From NCBI RefSeq assembly GCF_947500985.1, contig NZ_CANMTX010000009.1:1-64000 (forward strand): a DNA stretch of 64,000 bases, written 5' to 3'. How positions within the stretch are numbered: the stretch's first letter is position 1; each line of letters opens with the position of its first letter. Under the pieces are notes generated by a model. It was not told the DNA's origin, did not search any database, and saw nothing but the letters and a program-made list of their open reading frames with translations. The DNA comes from an uncultured Maribacter sp. GTDB lineage: Bacteria > Bacteroidota > Bacteroidia > Flavobacteriales > Flavobacteriaceae. Both the position numbers and the translations under genes were made by a program. Of this stretch, positions 39,611-49,299 are shown one piece after another.

Positions 39611-40069
39611 ATGAAACTAGACCAAATAGATAATAGTCTTTTAGAGTTACTGCAGGCAGATAGTAAAAAGACGACTAAAGAATATGCTTTAAAACTAGGA
39701 CTCTCTACAACTGCTATTTACGAACGTATAAAAAGATTAGAAAGAGTTGGTGCCATTAGGAGTTACGTAGCTTTGGTCGATAAAGCTATTTTAGATAGGA
39801 ACTTTACGGTGTTTTGTCATGTAAAACTTGTACAACATGTAAAGGATAATATAGCACAATTTGAAGCTCAAGTTATGCGTTTACAAGAGGTGGTAGAATG
39901 TCATCATTTAAGTGGAGATTATGATTATTTATTGAAAATTCACGTTCAAGATATGGATGCATACCGAAATTTCATGGTCAATAAATTGACGACCATGAAT
40001 CATATTGGTAGTACTCAAAGCTCTTTTACCATAAAAGAGGTAAAGCATTCTACGGCTATACCCCTTTAA
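39611..40069 (+). CDS. Lrp/AsnC-family regulator
   Basis: 152 residues. N-terminal helix-turn-helix (KLDQIDNSLLELLQADSKKT ... LGLSTTAIYERIKRLERVGAI) and C-terminal RAM ligand domain (VVECHHLSGDYDYLLKIHVQD). It senses an amino acid and binds DNA as an oligomer. Divergent from the methionine gamma-lyase-like gene, which is its likely target. Confidence 0.92.
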   Translation: MKLDQIDNSLLELLQADSKKTTKEYALKLGLSTTAIYERIKRLERVGAIRSYVALVDKAILDRNFTVFCHVKLVQHVKDNIAQFEAQVMRLQEVVECHHLSGDYDYLLKIHVQDMDAYRNFMVNKLTTMNHIGSTQSSFTIKEVKHSTAIPL

Positions 40070-40117
40070 AACTAAAAATAGTATTAATTTTGTAGGACAT
40101 TAGAAAACTAAAATTTT

Positions 40118-41524
40118 ATGAATCAATATGATGTAGCCATTATAGGCTCAGGACCTGGAGGATACGTAGCAGCAATACGTTGTGCTCAATTAGGAATGAA
40201 AACAGCAATAATTGAAAAATATTCCACCCTAGGCGGAACATGTTTAAATGTTGGGTGTATTCCTTCTAAGGCGATGTTAGATTCTTCTCATCATTACGAG
40301 GATGCAACTAAACATTTTGAAGAGCATGGTATTGAAATTCCTGGTGAGATTAAAGTGAACTTGGAAAAAATGATTGCTCGTAAGCAAGGTGTTGTTGATC
40401 AAACAACTAAGGGAATTGAGTTCTTGATGGACAAGAATAAGATTACCGTTTATGAAGGCTTAGGTAGCTTTAAGGACGCTACGCATTTGAACATCAAAAA
40501 GAACGATGGTAAAACAGAAGAAATAGAAGCCAAAAATATTATTATTGCTACAGGTTCTAAACCATCTACTTTACCTTTTATAAAATTAGACAAAGAACGT
40601 ATCATTACCTCTACAGAAGCTTTAGAGCTTAAAGAGATACCAAAACACATGATTGTTATTGGTGGTGGAGTAATTGGTTTAGAATTAGGACAGGTTTACA
40701 AAAGACTTGGTGCAGATGTTACTGTAGTTGAGTTTATGGATCGTATTATTCCTGGTATGGATGCTGCGCTTTCTAAGGAGTTGACTAAGGTGTTGAAAAA
40801 GCAAAAAGTAAAATTTGCATTATCGCACAAAGTAAAGTCGGTTGAAAGAAAAGGCGGTCAGGTGATCGTTAAGGCTGATAACAAAAAAGGAGAGGAAGTT
40901 GTTTTTGAAGGTGATTATTGTTTAGTTGCTGTAGGTAGAAAACCATATACTGACGGATTGAATGCTGATGCTGCAGGTGTAAAGCTTGACGAAAGAGGTA
41001 AAGTAATTGTTGATGAGCATTTGAAAACAAGTGTCGATAATATATATGCTATCGGTGATGTAATTAAAGGTGCTATGTTGGCTCATAAAGCTGAAGAAGA
41101 AGGTACTTTGGTTGCTGAAATATTAGCAGGTCAAAAACCACATATCGATTATAACTTAATACCTGGTGTAGTATATACATGGCCAGAGGTTGCAGCTGTT
41201 GGTAAAACAGAAGAGGAGCTGAAGGAAGCAGGAGTAGAGTATAAGGTAGGTCAATTTCCAATGCGTGCATTAGGTCGTGCTAGGGCAAGTATGGATACTG
41301 ACGGATTTGTAAAGATCCTAGCGGATAAAAAGACAGATGAAGTTTTAGGTGTGCATATGGTTGGTGCTCGTTGTGCAGATTTAATTGCTGAAGCAGTAAC
41401 TGCGATGGAGTTTAGAGCGTCTGCTGAAGATATTTCTAGAATGAGCCATGCTCACCCAACATATGCAGAAGCGGTCAAAGAAGCGGCGTTAGCGGCTACA
41501 GATGATCGTGCATTGCATGTTTAA
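40118..41524 (+). CDS. lpdA: Dihydrolipoyl dehydrogenase
   Basis: 468 residues. FAD GxGxxG (VAIIGSGPGGYVAA), redox-active disulfide in GGTCLNVGCIPSK (about 41-53), NAD site VIGGGVIGLELG and the C-terminal His-Glu pair in HAHPTYAEA (about 446). It reoxidises lipoyl groups of the 2-oxoacid dehydrogenase complexes and glycine cleavage system. A -7-like TAATTTTG lies at 40085-40092. Ends before a strong terminator; monocistronic. Confidence 0.95.
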   Translation: MNQYDVAIIGSGPGGYVAAIRCAQLGMKTAIIEKYSTLGGTCLNVGCIPSKAMLDSSHHYEDATKHFEEHGIEIPGEIKVNLEKMIARKQGVVDQTTKGIEFLMDKNKITVYEGLGSFKDATHLNIKKNDGKTEEIEAKNIIIATGSKPSTLPFIKLDKERIITSTEALELKEIPKHMIVIGGGVIGLELGQVYKRLGADVTVVEFMDRIIPGMDAALSKELTKVLKKQKVKFALSHKVKSVERKGGQVIVKADNKKGEEVVFEGDYCLVAVGRKPYTDGLNADAAGVKLDERGKVIVDEHLKTSVDNIYAIGDVIKGAMLAHKAEEEGTLVAEILAGQKPHIDYNLIPGVVYTWPEVAAVGKTEEELKEAGVEYKVGQFPMRALGRARASMDTDGFVKILADKKTDEVLGVHMVGARCADLIAEAVTAMEFRASAEDISRMSHAHPTYAEAVKEAALAATDDRALHV

Positions 41525-41545
41525 TCAGAATAAATTTTTTGATAT

Positions 41546-41576
41546 AAAAAAGGCAGCCAATTGGCTGCCTTTTTTT
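41546..41576. terminator. Bidirectional terminator
   Basis: AAAAAAGGCAGCCAA and TTGGCTGCCTTTTTTT form an essentially perfect palindrome between the convergent lpdA and acyltransferase genes, with T runs on both strands. Confidence 0.92.
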
Positions 41577-41597
41577 GTTTTTTAGTAAAATGTGAAC

Positions 41598-42788
41598 TTA
41601 GTTTTTAATTAGACCTAGAACACGTAATACCTTTTCTGTAGCTGTTCTCAAAACTTCAAAAGCGATAATTGCAAACTGCTCTAAGTAAATTCTTGTAGCC
41701 GATAATATTGAACGTACGTTTATTTTTAATTCCGCTTTATGGTCTTCATATTTTAAAGCTAAATAGGTGCTCGAAATCATAAATAAAATTGCGCCAGGTA
41801 CCACCAAGTACGGATTCAATGAATGATGAAAAAAACGATACAGACCTACACCAGTAAAACTGCCATATAAAATAATGAAATGAATAATATAGATTGATAA
41901 GGTACTTTGACCTATTCTTAACCATGTTGTATTCATTAAAAATTTTCTTAGCAAAATGAATATGGAGAAAACAATTAGAACATCTCCCAAACGAATGAAT
42001 AAGTAGTTGTTGTCATTTATAGCTTGAAAAAATTGGATACCCGTAACATCATAAACCGATAGGAAAAAATCTGAAGAAAGAAATATCAAAGTCAATCCCG
42101 TTGCAACATAAGTTGGTATAATGAAATTGTATAAATTTTTACTGTCTTGATATTTAGAAAATAAAACGGACATAAAACTACCAATAGTAGCGTAGCCCAA
42201 CCATGGTATAATGGTAAAAACAGATCCATTGGCTTTGGTTAAGTAATTTGCGAATACTTGAGGTAGAAACTCAAAACTAGATGCTTTATACATAGGTTCA
42301 AAAATGAACAATGCTAGGGTAGTGGATACCAAAATTGTTGGAAAAATCCATTTTTGCTTAGCAAAAGTTAAGATATAGAAACCAATTATAAATAATAACG
42401 AAAGACCAATGCAGTGTAGGACATCTACCAAATAGAAAGAATCATATATTTCACCTTTGATCAAGCCAAAAAGATTCATTCGTAAAAGGTATGCGATGAC
42501 CAATAATTCAAATCCGCGTTTAATTCCCTTTTTAACTCGTGGGTTCGCCCAGCCGGTTTGCTTAGATCTTATTAATAAAAATGTAAAAATGAATCCTGAT
42601 ACGGTAAAGAATACTGGTGCAGTAATTCCTCTAAAATATTTCCAGGTATTAAACAACATATTAGAGTTGTCTCTAAAGGCATTATCAAGAAGACCATCAA
42701 TAAAATGACCCTGTAGCATCATTAAGATAGCCCACGCCCTAATGGCGTCTAAAAAAAACAATCTGGACTTAGAGTTGCTCATTATCAC
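41598..42788 (-). CDS. DUF1624/heparan-alpha-glucosaminide acetyltransferase-like membrane protein
   Basis: 396 residues with ten or eleven membrane helices. The N-terminal SRLFFLDAIRAWAILMMLQGHFIDGLL and APVFFTVSGFIFTFLLIRS match the acyltransferase/DUF1624 superfamily (RxxxLDxxRG-like start, catalytic-type His in QGHF). It probably transfers acyl groups to an envelope sugar or lipid. Residues MIMSNSK at the start offer a second Met. No partners are adjacent, so the substrate is open. Confidence 0.78.
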   Translation of the reverse strand: MIMSNSKSRLFFLDAIRAWAILMMLQGHFIDGLLDNAFRDNSNMLFNTWKYFRGITAPVFFTVSGFIFTFLLIRSKQTGWANPRVKKGIKRGFELLVIAYLLRMNLFGLIKGEIYDSFYLVDVLHCIGLSLLFIIGFYILTFAKQKWIFPTILVSTTLALFIFEPMYKASSFEFLPQVFANYLTKANGSVFTIIPWLGYATIGSFMSVLFSKYQDSKNLYNFIIPTYVATGLTLIFLSSDFFLSVYDVTGIQFFQAINDNNYLFIRLGDVLIVFSIFILLRKFLMNTTWLRIGQSTLSIYIIHFIILYGSFTGVGLYRFFHHSLNPYLVVPGAILFMISSTYLALKYEDHKAELKINVRSILSATRIYLEQFAIIAFEVLRTATEKVLRVLGLIKN

Positions 42789-42911
42789 AATTATATCCTA
42801 TATACTTATAAAACAGTATGTTTGGATGTTTAAAGCGACAAAATTAGATAAAATATAACTAAGGTTTGTAGTAATTCAATTAAATTAGCAATCACACATT
42901 AAAATAGGTCT

Positions 42912-43448
42912 ATGAGTTATGTTTTAGCATTTGCAGGTAGTAATTCTTCAGTTTCCATTAATTATAAATTGGTTAAGTATACAGCTACATTAGTAAAAGG
43001 GCAAGAAGTGAGGTTGAGAGACCTTTCTAAATATCCATTTCCAATGTATAGTCAAGATGCAGAAAATGAAAACGGATTCTCTAATTCTTTGATGGAATTC
43101 AATAACGAAATAGCCAATTCTAAAGGATTGATTATTGCTGTAAATGAACATAATAGTTACCCATCTGCATACTTTAAGAATACTATGGATTGGTTATCTC
43201 GACTAGATTCTAAGTTTTTTGCCGATAAGAAGATTTTATTGATGGCAACCTCAAACGGTGGTCGAGGTGCTATTGGCGCTTTAGAGGTGGCAGAAAAAAT
43301 GATCGCTAGATTTCAGGGTGTCGTAGTTGAATCTTTTTCATTACCTCATTATAACGAGAATTTTGATGAATTAAAAGGAATTACTAATGCTGAATTGGCT
43401 GAAATTCATGCTGCTAAAGTAGCTTCTTTTGTAAAGTCTATTTCTTAA
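42912..43448 (+). CDS. NADPH-dependent FMN reductase family protein
   Basis: 178 residues, flavodoxin-like. VLAFAGSNSSVSINYKLVKYTA (phosphate-binding loop), IAVNEHNSYPSAYFKNTMDWLSR and LLMATSNGGRGAIGALEVAEKM (flavin and substrate loops) are characteristic. It reduces flavins or quinones with NAD(P)H. It is 77 bp before tilS. Confidence 0.87.
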   Translation: MSYVLAFAGSNSSVSINYKLVKYTATLVKGQEVRLRDLSKYPFPMYSQDAENENGFSNSLMEFNNEIANSKGLIIAVNEHNSYPSAYFKNTMDWLSRLDSKFFADKKILLMATSNGGRGAIGALEVAEKMIARFQGVVVESFSLPHYNENFDELKGITNAELAEIHAAKVASFVKSIS

Positions 43449-43524
43449 AATTATAAAAAAGAGCATAAGTTAAATAAACCTTAGGCTTCCCTATTAAACT
43501 AGGGGACTTTCTTACCTTTATTGC

Positions 43525-44835
43525 GTGTTAGAGGCATTCAAAAATCATATTGAAAATTTTTTTCCAGAATTGTTAGATACTCACTTCATCATTGCATGTA
43601 GTGGCGGTCTAGATAGTACTGCGCTTGTGGAGCTTTGTCATCAAGCCAATTTGAAATTTTCTATAGCACATTGTAATTTTAGATTGCGTGGCAAAGCTAG
43701 CGACGGCGATGAGGCTTTTGTACGTGATTATGCCCAAAAAATAGAAAAAGAGGTCTTTGTAACCCAGTTTGATACTCTTAGTTATGTACATCAGCAAAAA
43801 GTTTCTGTACAAATGGCGGCCCGTGAACTTCGTTATGCTTGGTTCGATCAATTACTAAAAGAAAATAAGGGTACTTATCTATTAACTGCTCATCATGCCA
43901 ACGATAATTTAGAAACTTTTATAATCAATTTATCCCGAGGTACAGGTATTGATGGCTTAACAGGTATACCTGCTAAAATAAATGATATACGAAGACCTTT
44001 GTTGCCTTTTACAAGGCAAGAACTGGAATCTTTTGCACAGGTAGAAAAAATGGAATGGCGTGAAGATGGCAGTAATGCCGATGCAAAATATTTACGTAAC
44101 AAAATTCGATTAGAGATTATTCCGAAGTTGAATGAATTACATCCTACTTTTTCAGATAATTTTAAAAATACGCTAGATTATTTAAAGCAAACCGAAACTA
44201 TTGCTTCGGCATACTTTGAGAAATTAAAGAAAGATCTTTTTGTTGATAAAGGCGATAAGTTTGAAATTGAAATTAAAAAATTAAAAGAATTACATCCGCT
44301 TTCAACTTATTTACATGGCTTGTTTAGGGCTTATGGATTTAAAGAAATGGATAATCTTGAAGTATTGTTAGACGGACTTTCGGGTAAGCAATTGTCTTCT
44401 AGTACTAATGTACTAGTTAAAAATCGTGATGTATTGATTTTAACTTCAAACGTGGAAAGTAAATTGAATACTCAGGAGTATCTGATTACGGAAGAAGAAG
44501 TACCTTTGAACCTTCCGTTAAACTTGAAATTTTCGGTGGTACCTGAACGTTATAATAATACTGATAATGTAATCTTTGTACAAAAGAGTACATTAAAGTA
44601 TCCGCTGACGGTAAGAAAATGGAAAACTGGCGACTATTTTTATCCGATAGGTTTAAACCGGAAAAAGAAATTGTCAAAATTTTTTAAAGACGAAAAAGTA
44701 GATGTCTTGTCTAAAGAAGAAACTTGGTTGTTATGCTCAGAAGGGCAAATTGTTTGGGTTATTGGTATGCGTGCAGACCATCGTTTTATAGTTGAAGATA
44801 CTGCTCAAGATATTATAAAAATAGAATTTACATGA
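43525..44835 (+). CDS. tilS: tRNA(Ile)-lysidine synthase
   Basis: 436 residues from a GTG start (43525). PP-loop ATPase motif ACSGGLDSTALVEL (about 25-38), an HHANDNLETFIINLSRGTG segment (about 118-136) and the C-terminal TilS domain (PLTVRKWKTGDYFYPIGLNRKKKLSKFF). It converts C34 of tRNA-Ile(CAU) to lysidine so the tRNA reads AUA; essential. It overlaps dsbD by 4 bp (ATGA). Confidence 0.94.
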   Translation: MLEAFKNHIENFFPELLDTHFIIACSGGLDSTALVELCHQANLKFSIAHCNFRLRGKASDGDEAFVRDYAQKIEKEVFVTQFDTLSYVHQQKVSVQMAARELRYAWFDQLLKENKGTYLLTAHHANDNLETFIINLSRGTGIDGLTGIPAKINDIRRPLLPFTRQELESFAQVEKMEWREDGSNADAKYLRNKIRLEIIPKLNELHPTFSDNFKNTLDYLKQTETIASAYFEKLKKDLFVDKGDKFEIEIKKLKELHPLSTYLHGLFRAYGFKEMDNLEVLLDGLSGKQLSSSTNVLVKNRDVLILTSNVESKLNTQEYLITEEEVPLNLPLNLKFSVVPERYNNTDNVIFVQKSTLKYPLTVRKWKTGDYFYPIGLNRKKKLSKFFKDEKVDVLSKEETWLLCSEGQIVWVIGMRADHRFIVEDTAQDIIKIEFT

Positions 44836-46796
44836 TTAGATTTTTTGCATTATTACTATTTATTGTTGTGTTACCGTTGGGTGTTTTTGCACAAACAGAA
44901 GATGAGCCCGTAGTTTGGGAGCAGCAGATTAATAAAATATCTGAATCGGAATATGAGCTGGTAATGCAAGCCAAAATCTTAGATGGTTGGCACATGTATT
45001 CTCAATTTACATCTGAATTCGGCTCCTTGCCAAGCGAGTTTACTTATAATGGCAACGGTACTTTATATGAACTTATTGATGGTACAGAAGAGAGTGAGAC
45101 TATAAAAAAATATAGTGAGATTTTTGAAGTTGAAGAAACCTATTTTAAAGAAGATGCAACCTTTACACAGCGTATTAAAATAGTAGACCCAGCAATAAAT
45201 CAAATTGATGTTGACTTGTTTTTTCAAGTATGTGAAGAAGTTTGTATCCCTATTGATAAAAAGTTCATCTTTACCTTAGATGGTTCTGCAGCTGAAGCAA
45301 TTGTAGCGACTGTTGATGATAGAAGTTTGGCTTTAGGGCAAGAGTTAAGATTAGATTTAAAGAATAGAGAACTGCTAACTCAGGGTCAAGATAACATTGC
45401 AGAGACTACTAATATTTGGGTAATTTTCGGATTAGGTTTTCTTGGTGGATTAATAGCTTTATTGACACCTTGTGTGTTTCCAATGATTCCCCTAACAGTA
45501 TCATTCTTTACCAAGCACTCTAAGAATAAATCGAAAGGAATCGTAAATGCATTGCTTTATGGTTTCTTTATTATTCTAATCTACTTTTTATTGAGTTTGC
45601 CATTTCATTTGTTCGATTCTGTAGATTCTCAAATTCTAAATTCTATCGCTACTAATGTTTGGTTGAATTTATTATTCTTCGTGATATTTATATTCTTCGC
45701 TTTTTCATTTTTTGGATACTATGAATTGACGTTACCAAACTCATGGGCAAATAAAATGGATGATGCATCGTCTAAGGTTGGCGGAGTGTTAGGTATCTTT
45801 TTTATGGCCGTTACACTGGCTATTGTGTCCTTCTCATGTACAGGTCCTATTTTAGGCGGATTATTAGGTGGTACCACATTGGCAGAAGGTGAAGTTGCTA
45901 CGAATCTTACCGCTGGTATGACAGGTTTTGGTGTTGCATTGGCATTGCCTTTTGCATTATTTGCTTTATTCCCGGCATGGTTAAATTCACTTCCAAAATC
46001 TGGGGGATGGATGACCACGGTTAAAGTTGTATTAGGCTTCTTAGAAATTGGTTTAGCGCTAAAATTCTTGTCGAACGCAGATTTAGTAGGCCATTGGGGA
46101 ATTTTAAAGCGAGAAGTATTTTTAGGAATTTGGATTGTTTTAGGAATAGCAATGACATTGTATTTATTCGGATTATATAAATTCCCGCATGATGGTCCTA
46201 TTAAAAAGTTGTCTCTTGGTAGAAAAGTTGCTGCCTTTATCAGTGCAGCTTTTACAATTTATATGATATTGGGAGTGACTAATATTACGAACCTAAAATT
46301 GTTAAGCGGCTTTCCGCCGCCAGAGTTTTACAGCGTTTTTGAACAAGAAACCGATTGTCCCTTAGGTATTGATTGCTTTAAAGATTTTGATGAGGGTCTT
46401 GCGTATGCGAAAGAAGTGAACAAACCTATTCTATTAGATTTTACGGGTTGGGCTTGTGTCAACTGTAGAAAGATGGAAGAGAATGTTTGGAGCGATGCAG
46501 AAGTATTTCCGATTATAAAGGATAATTATGTGCTCATTTCTTTATATACCGACGACCGAGAAGAATTGCCTGAAGCTGAACAATTCAATTTTCAGTATGA
46601 TAGCGGTCGGGTTAAAGAAATTAATAACATTGCCCAAAAGTGGGGGACCTTTCAAGATGTAAACTTCAGCTCTATTTCTCAGCCATTTTATGTTTTGCTT
46701 TCGCCAGATTTGAAAGTACTAAATACATCTATTCAAAATTCAGATGTACCAACCTATAAAAATTGGTTGTTAGAAGGTTTAAAAAATAATAATTGA
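44832..46796 (+). CDS. dsbD: Thiol:disulfide interchange protein DsbD
   Basis: 654 residues. Signal peptide, then an N-terminal periplasmic domain with a VFFQVCEEVCIPIDK Cys pair, a membrane domain of eight helices with the two essential cysteines in LLTPCVFPMIP and SFSCTGPILGG, and a C-terminal thioredoxin domain with GWACVNCRKMEE. All three redox pairs are present, so electrons can pass from cytosolic thioredoxin to periplasmic proteins. Translationally coupled to tilS. Confidence 0.93.
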   Translation: MIRFFALLLFIVVLPLGVFAQTEDEPVVWEQQINKISESEYELVMQAKILDGWHMYSQFTSEFGSLPSEFTYNGNGTLYELIDGTEESETIKKYSEIFEVEETYFKEDATFTQRIKIVDPAINQIDVDLFFQVCEEVCIPIDKKFIFTLDGSAAEAIVATVDDRSLALGQELRLDLKNRELLTQGQDNIAETTNIWVIFGLGFLGGLIALLTPCVFPMIPLTVSFFTKHSKNKSKGIVNALLYGFFIILIYFLLSLPFHLFDSVDSQILNSIATNVWLNLLFFVIFIFFAFSFFGYYELTLPNSWANKMDDASSKVGGVLGIFFMAVTLAIVSFSCTGPILGGLLGGTTLAEGEVATNLTAGMTGFGVALALPFALFALFPAWLNSLPKSGGWMTTVKVVLGFLEIGLALKFLSNADLVGHWGILKREVFLGIWIVLGIAMTLYLFGLYKFPHDGPIKKLSLGRKVAAFISAAFTIYMILGVTNITNLKLLSGFPPPEFYSVFEQETDCPLGIDCFKDFDEGLAYAKEVNKPILLDFTGWACVNCRKMEENVWSDAEVFPIIKDNYVLISLYTDDREELPEAEQFNFQYDSGRVKEINNIAQKWGTFQDVNFSSISQPFYVLLSPDLKVLNTSIQNSDVPTYKNWLLEGLKNNN

Positions 46797-46903
46797 TTGA
46801 TAAGTTTTGTAGGGTGTTGACTACTTGTCAATAAAAAGCAGAGCTACGAAGAGTTTATTGTAAAAAATAGTTTTAACTTGGGAACGTTTCCCCAAACTAA
46901 ACT

Positions 46904-49297
46904 ATGAAAACATTAAAAAAAATAGGAGCACTCCTGTTGGTTATTGTTACCCTTCTGATCATTGTTATCGGAGTATTTGCGTATACTTTAAAACCAGATT
47001 ATTCTGGTGAAAAGGAATTAATAGACCTTCAAAAAGAAGTTACCGTGTACTACGATCAATACGGTATTCCACACCTTTACGGTGAAAATGAAAAAGATGC
47101 TTTTAGAACTTTAGGCTATGTTCATGCTCAGGATCGCCTATGGCAAATGGAGCTGTTACGAAGAATTGCCAGTGGTGGCTTATCTGAAGTTTTTGGTGCC
47201 GATTTAATTGGAACAGATAAATTCTTTTTATCACTTGGTATAGCAGATGCTTCTAAAATATCAGCCTCTAATGTTAATGATAGTGATGCCGGAGTTATTT
47301 TGTCAAAAGCATACTTAGATGGTATTAATCAATTTATAAATGAAGGACCAACACCTGTTGAGTTTTATCTTACCGGTATTGAAAAGAAAGAATTTGTTTT
47401 AGAAGATATCTACAATACTATTGGCTATATGGCTTTTAGTTTTGCAATGGCTCACAAGACAGATCCTCTTTTGACTACCATAAACACCAAACTAGGAACT
47501 GAATACTTGAATGATTTATATGTTGGCTCAAGTACAGAAACAGAGTGGATAAAGAATTATAACCCATCGCAGTCAGACTCTATTCAGAATAACCTAACAA
47601 CAGCTGTCAATAAAGCATTAGGAGTATTAGATATTCCGTTATTTGAAGGGAGTAATAGCTGGGTAATTGCACCTGAAAAAACGAAGAATGGCAAGGTGAT
47701 TTTAGCTAATGATCCTCACATTGGTTTTTCTCAGCCATCTGTTTGGTTTGAAGCTCATATTGAAACCCCAACATACTCAAAGTACGGATATCATATAGCA
47801 GGTATACCATTTCCACTTTTAGGGCATAATAGAAAAGTGGCCTACGGTATTACCATGTTCGAGAACGATGATGTTGATTTCTATTACGAGCAGAACAATC
47901 CTGAAAATGAGAATCAATACTTATCTGAAAATGGGTATGTAGATTATGAGATTATTACAAAGAAGTTCAAAGTAAAAGATTCATCTGAAGTTGAGTTTTC
48001 GTATAAAAAATCGAACCACGGACCAATTTTGAACGGAATTGCAGATCAGGTGCAAGGCGAACGACCAATTGCCATGTCATGGTTATATACTCAAATGGAT
48101 AATAAAGTTATAGATGCTTTATTCGGTTTAAGCCATTCTAATAATCTTACGGAGTTTAAGGCTGCTTTACCAAAAATTCATGCGCCAGGTTTAAATATCA
48201 TGTACGGAGATGACGACGGCAATGTAGCGTGGTTTGCCACAGCTCAGCTTTATAAAATTCCTGATTCAATAAATACAAAATTGATTTTTGAAGTAGGAGA
48301 AGGACTTCCGGTAGAAAAAGAATTTATTGGTTTTAATGAGAATCCGCAGGCAATAAATCCGCCTAATAATTATGTATACTCAGCCAACAATCAACCAGAT
48401 TCTATTGCAGGTATGTTATACCCAGGTTACTACCTACCTGAAAACAGGGGAAAACGAATAGTGCAGTTATTAGAACCTAAGAATGATTGGGATTTAAATA
48501 CTGCAAGTGAAATGATTACAGATGTTATTTCTGCTGTAGACCCAGAAATTGTAACCAATTTATCTAAATATTTAGATGTATCATTATTGAGTGAAAACGG
48601 ATTAAAAGCTATCGACAGTTTAAAAATGTGGAAAGGTGACTATGAACTTTCATCAATAGAGGCTACCATTTATAACAGATGGGTGTATTACTTTTTAGAG
48701 AATACTTTTGAAGATGAATTGGAAACGGAGTTGTTTAATCAGTTTTTAGGAACCCATTTTACAAAAAGATTAATAGCACCATTATCTAAAGACGAGGAGT
48801 CAGTTTGGTTAGATAATGTTAATACTGCCGATGTTCAAGAAACCATGGCAGATATAGTAAATATGTCTTTTATGGAGGCTGTATTTTCTTTAGAAAAAGA
48901 TTTTGGTAATGATATGGATTATTGGCAATGGGAGAGAGTGCATAGTATTGAACATCCCCATCCTATTGGTCAAATAGCAGCCTTACGTTCCTTTTTTAAT
49001 GTTGGTCCATTTCCCGTAAATGGTACAAGAGAGGTAATAAACAACTTGGCATTTTCGTACGATAGAACAGGTTTTTACAAAACTAATGTAGGTCCTTCTA
49101 CTAGAAGACTTGTAGATTTCTCTGATGTAGAGAATAGCATTAGTATTTTGCCTACGGGACAATCTGGTAACCCGTTTAGTAAACACTACAGAGATCAAGC
49201 GGAAATGTACGTTAATGGAGAGTTCCGTAAAATGTTGATGAATACAGCTGAAATTCAAAAGAGTAAAGAAATCCTTACATTTAAGCCAAAGGATTAA
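46904..49297 (+). CDS. Penicillin acylase family (Ntn) hydrolase
   Basis: 797 residues. One N-terminal membrane helix or signal anchor (about 5-27). Alpha-chain-type sequence YYDQYGIPHLYGENEKDAFRTLGYVHAQDRLWQMEL, then the autocatalytic site EGSNSWVIAPEKT, where Ser of GSNSW is the expected N-terminal nucleophile of the beta chain (about Ser248). A NDPHIGFSQPSVW oxyanion-type segment follows. It cleaves acyl amides such as N-acyl-homoserine lactones or beta-lactam side chains; the natural substrate is unknown. It is 2 bp from the ComM-like gene. Confidence 0.9.
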   Translation: MKTLKKIGALLLVIVTLLIIVIGVFAYTLKPDYSGEKELIDLQKEVTVYYDQYGIPHLYGENEKDAFRTLGYVHAQDRLWQMELLRRIASGGLSEVFGADLIGTDKFFLSLGIADASKISASNVNDSDAGVILSKAYLDGINQFINEGPTPVEFYLTGIEKKEFVLEDIYNTIGYMAFSFAMAHKTDPLLTTINTKLGTEYLNDLYVGSSTETEWIKNYNPSQSDSIQNNLTTAVNKALGVLDIPLFEGSNSWVIAPEKTKNGKVILANDPHIGFSQPSVWFEAHIETPTYSKYGYHIAGIPFPLLGHNRKVAYGITMFENDDVDFYYEQNNPENENQYLSENGYVDYEIITKKFKVKDSSEVEFSYKKSNHGPILNGIADQVQGERPIAMSWLYTQMDNKVIDALFGLSHSNNLTEFKAALPKIHAPGLNIMYGDDDGNVAWFATAQLYKIPDSINTKLIFEVGEGLPVEKEFIGFNENPQAINPPNNYVYSANNQPDSIAGMLYPGYYLPENRGKRIVQLLEPKNDWDLNTASEMITDVISAVDPEIVTNLSKYLDVSLLSENGLKAIDSLKMWKGDYELSSIEATIYNRWVYYFLENTFEDELETELFNQFLGTHFTKRLIAPLSKDEESVWLDNVNTADVQETMADIVNMSFMEAVFSLEKDFGNDMDYWQWERVHSIEHPHPIGQIAALRSFFNVGPFPVNGTREVINNLAFSYDRTGFYKTNVGPSTRRLVDFSDVENSISILPTGQSGNPFSKHYRDQAEMYVNGEFRKMLMNTAEIQKSKEILTFKPKD

Positions 49298-49299
49298 AA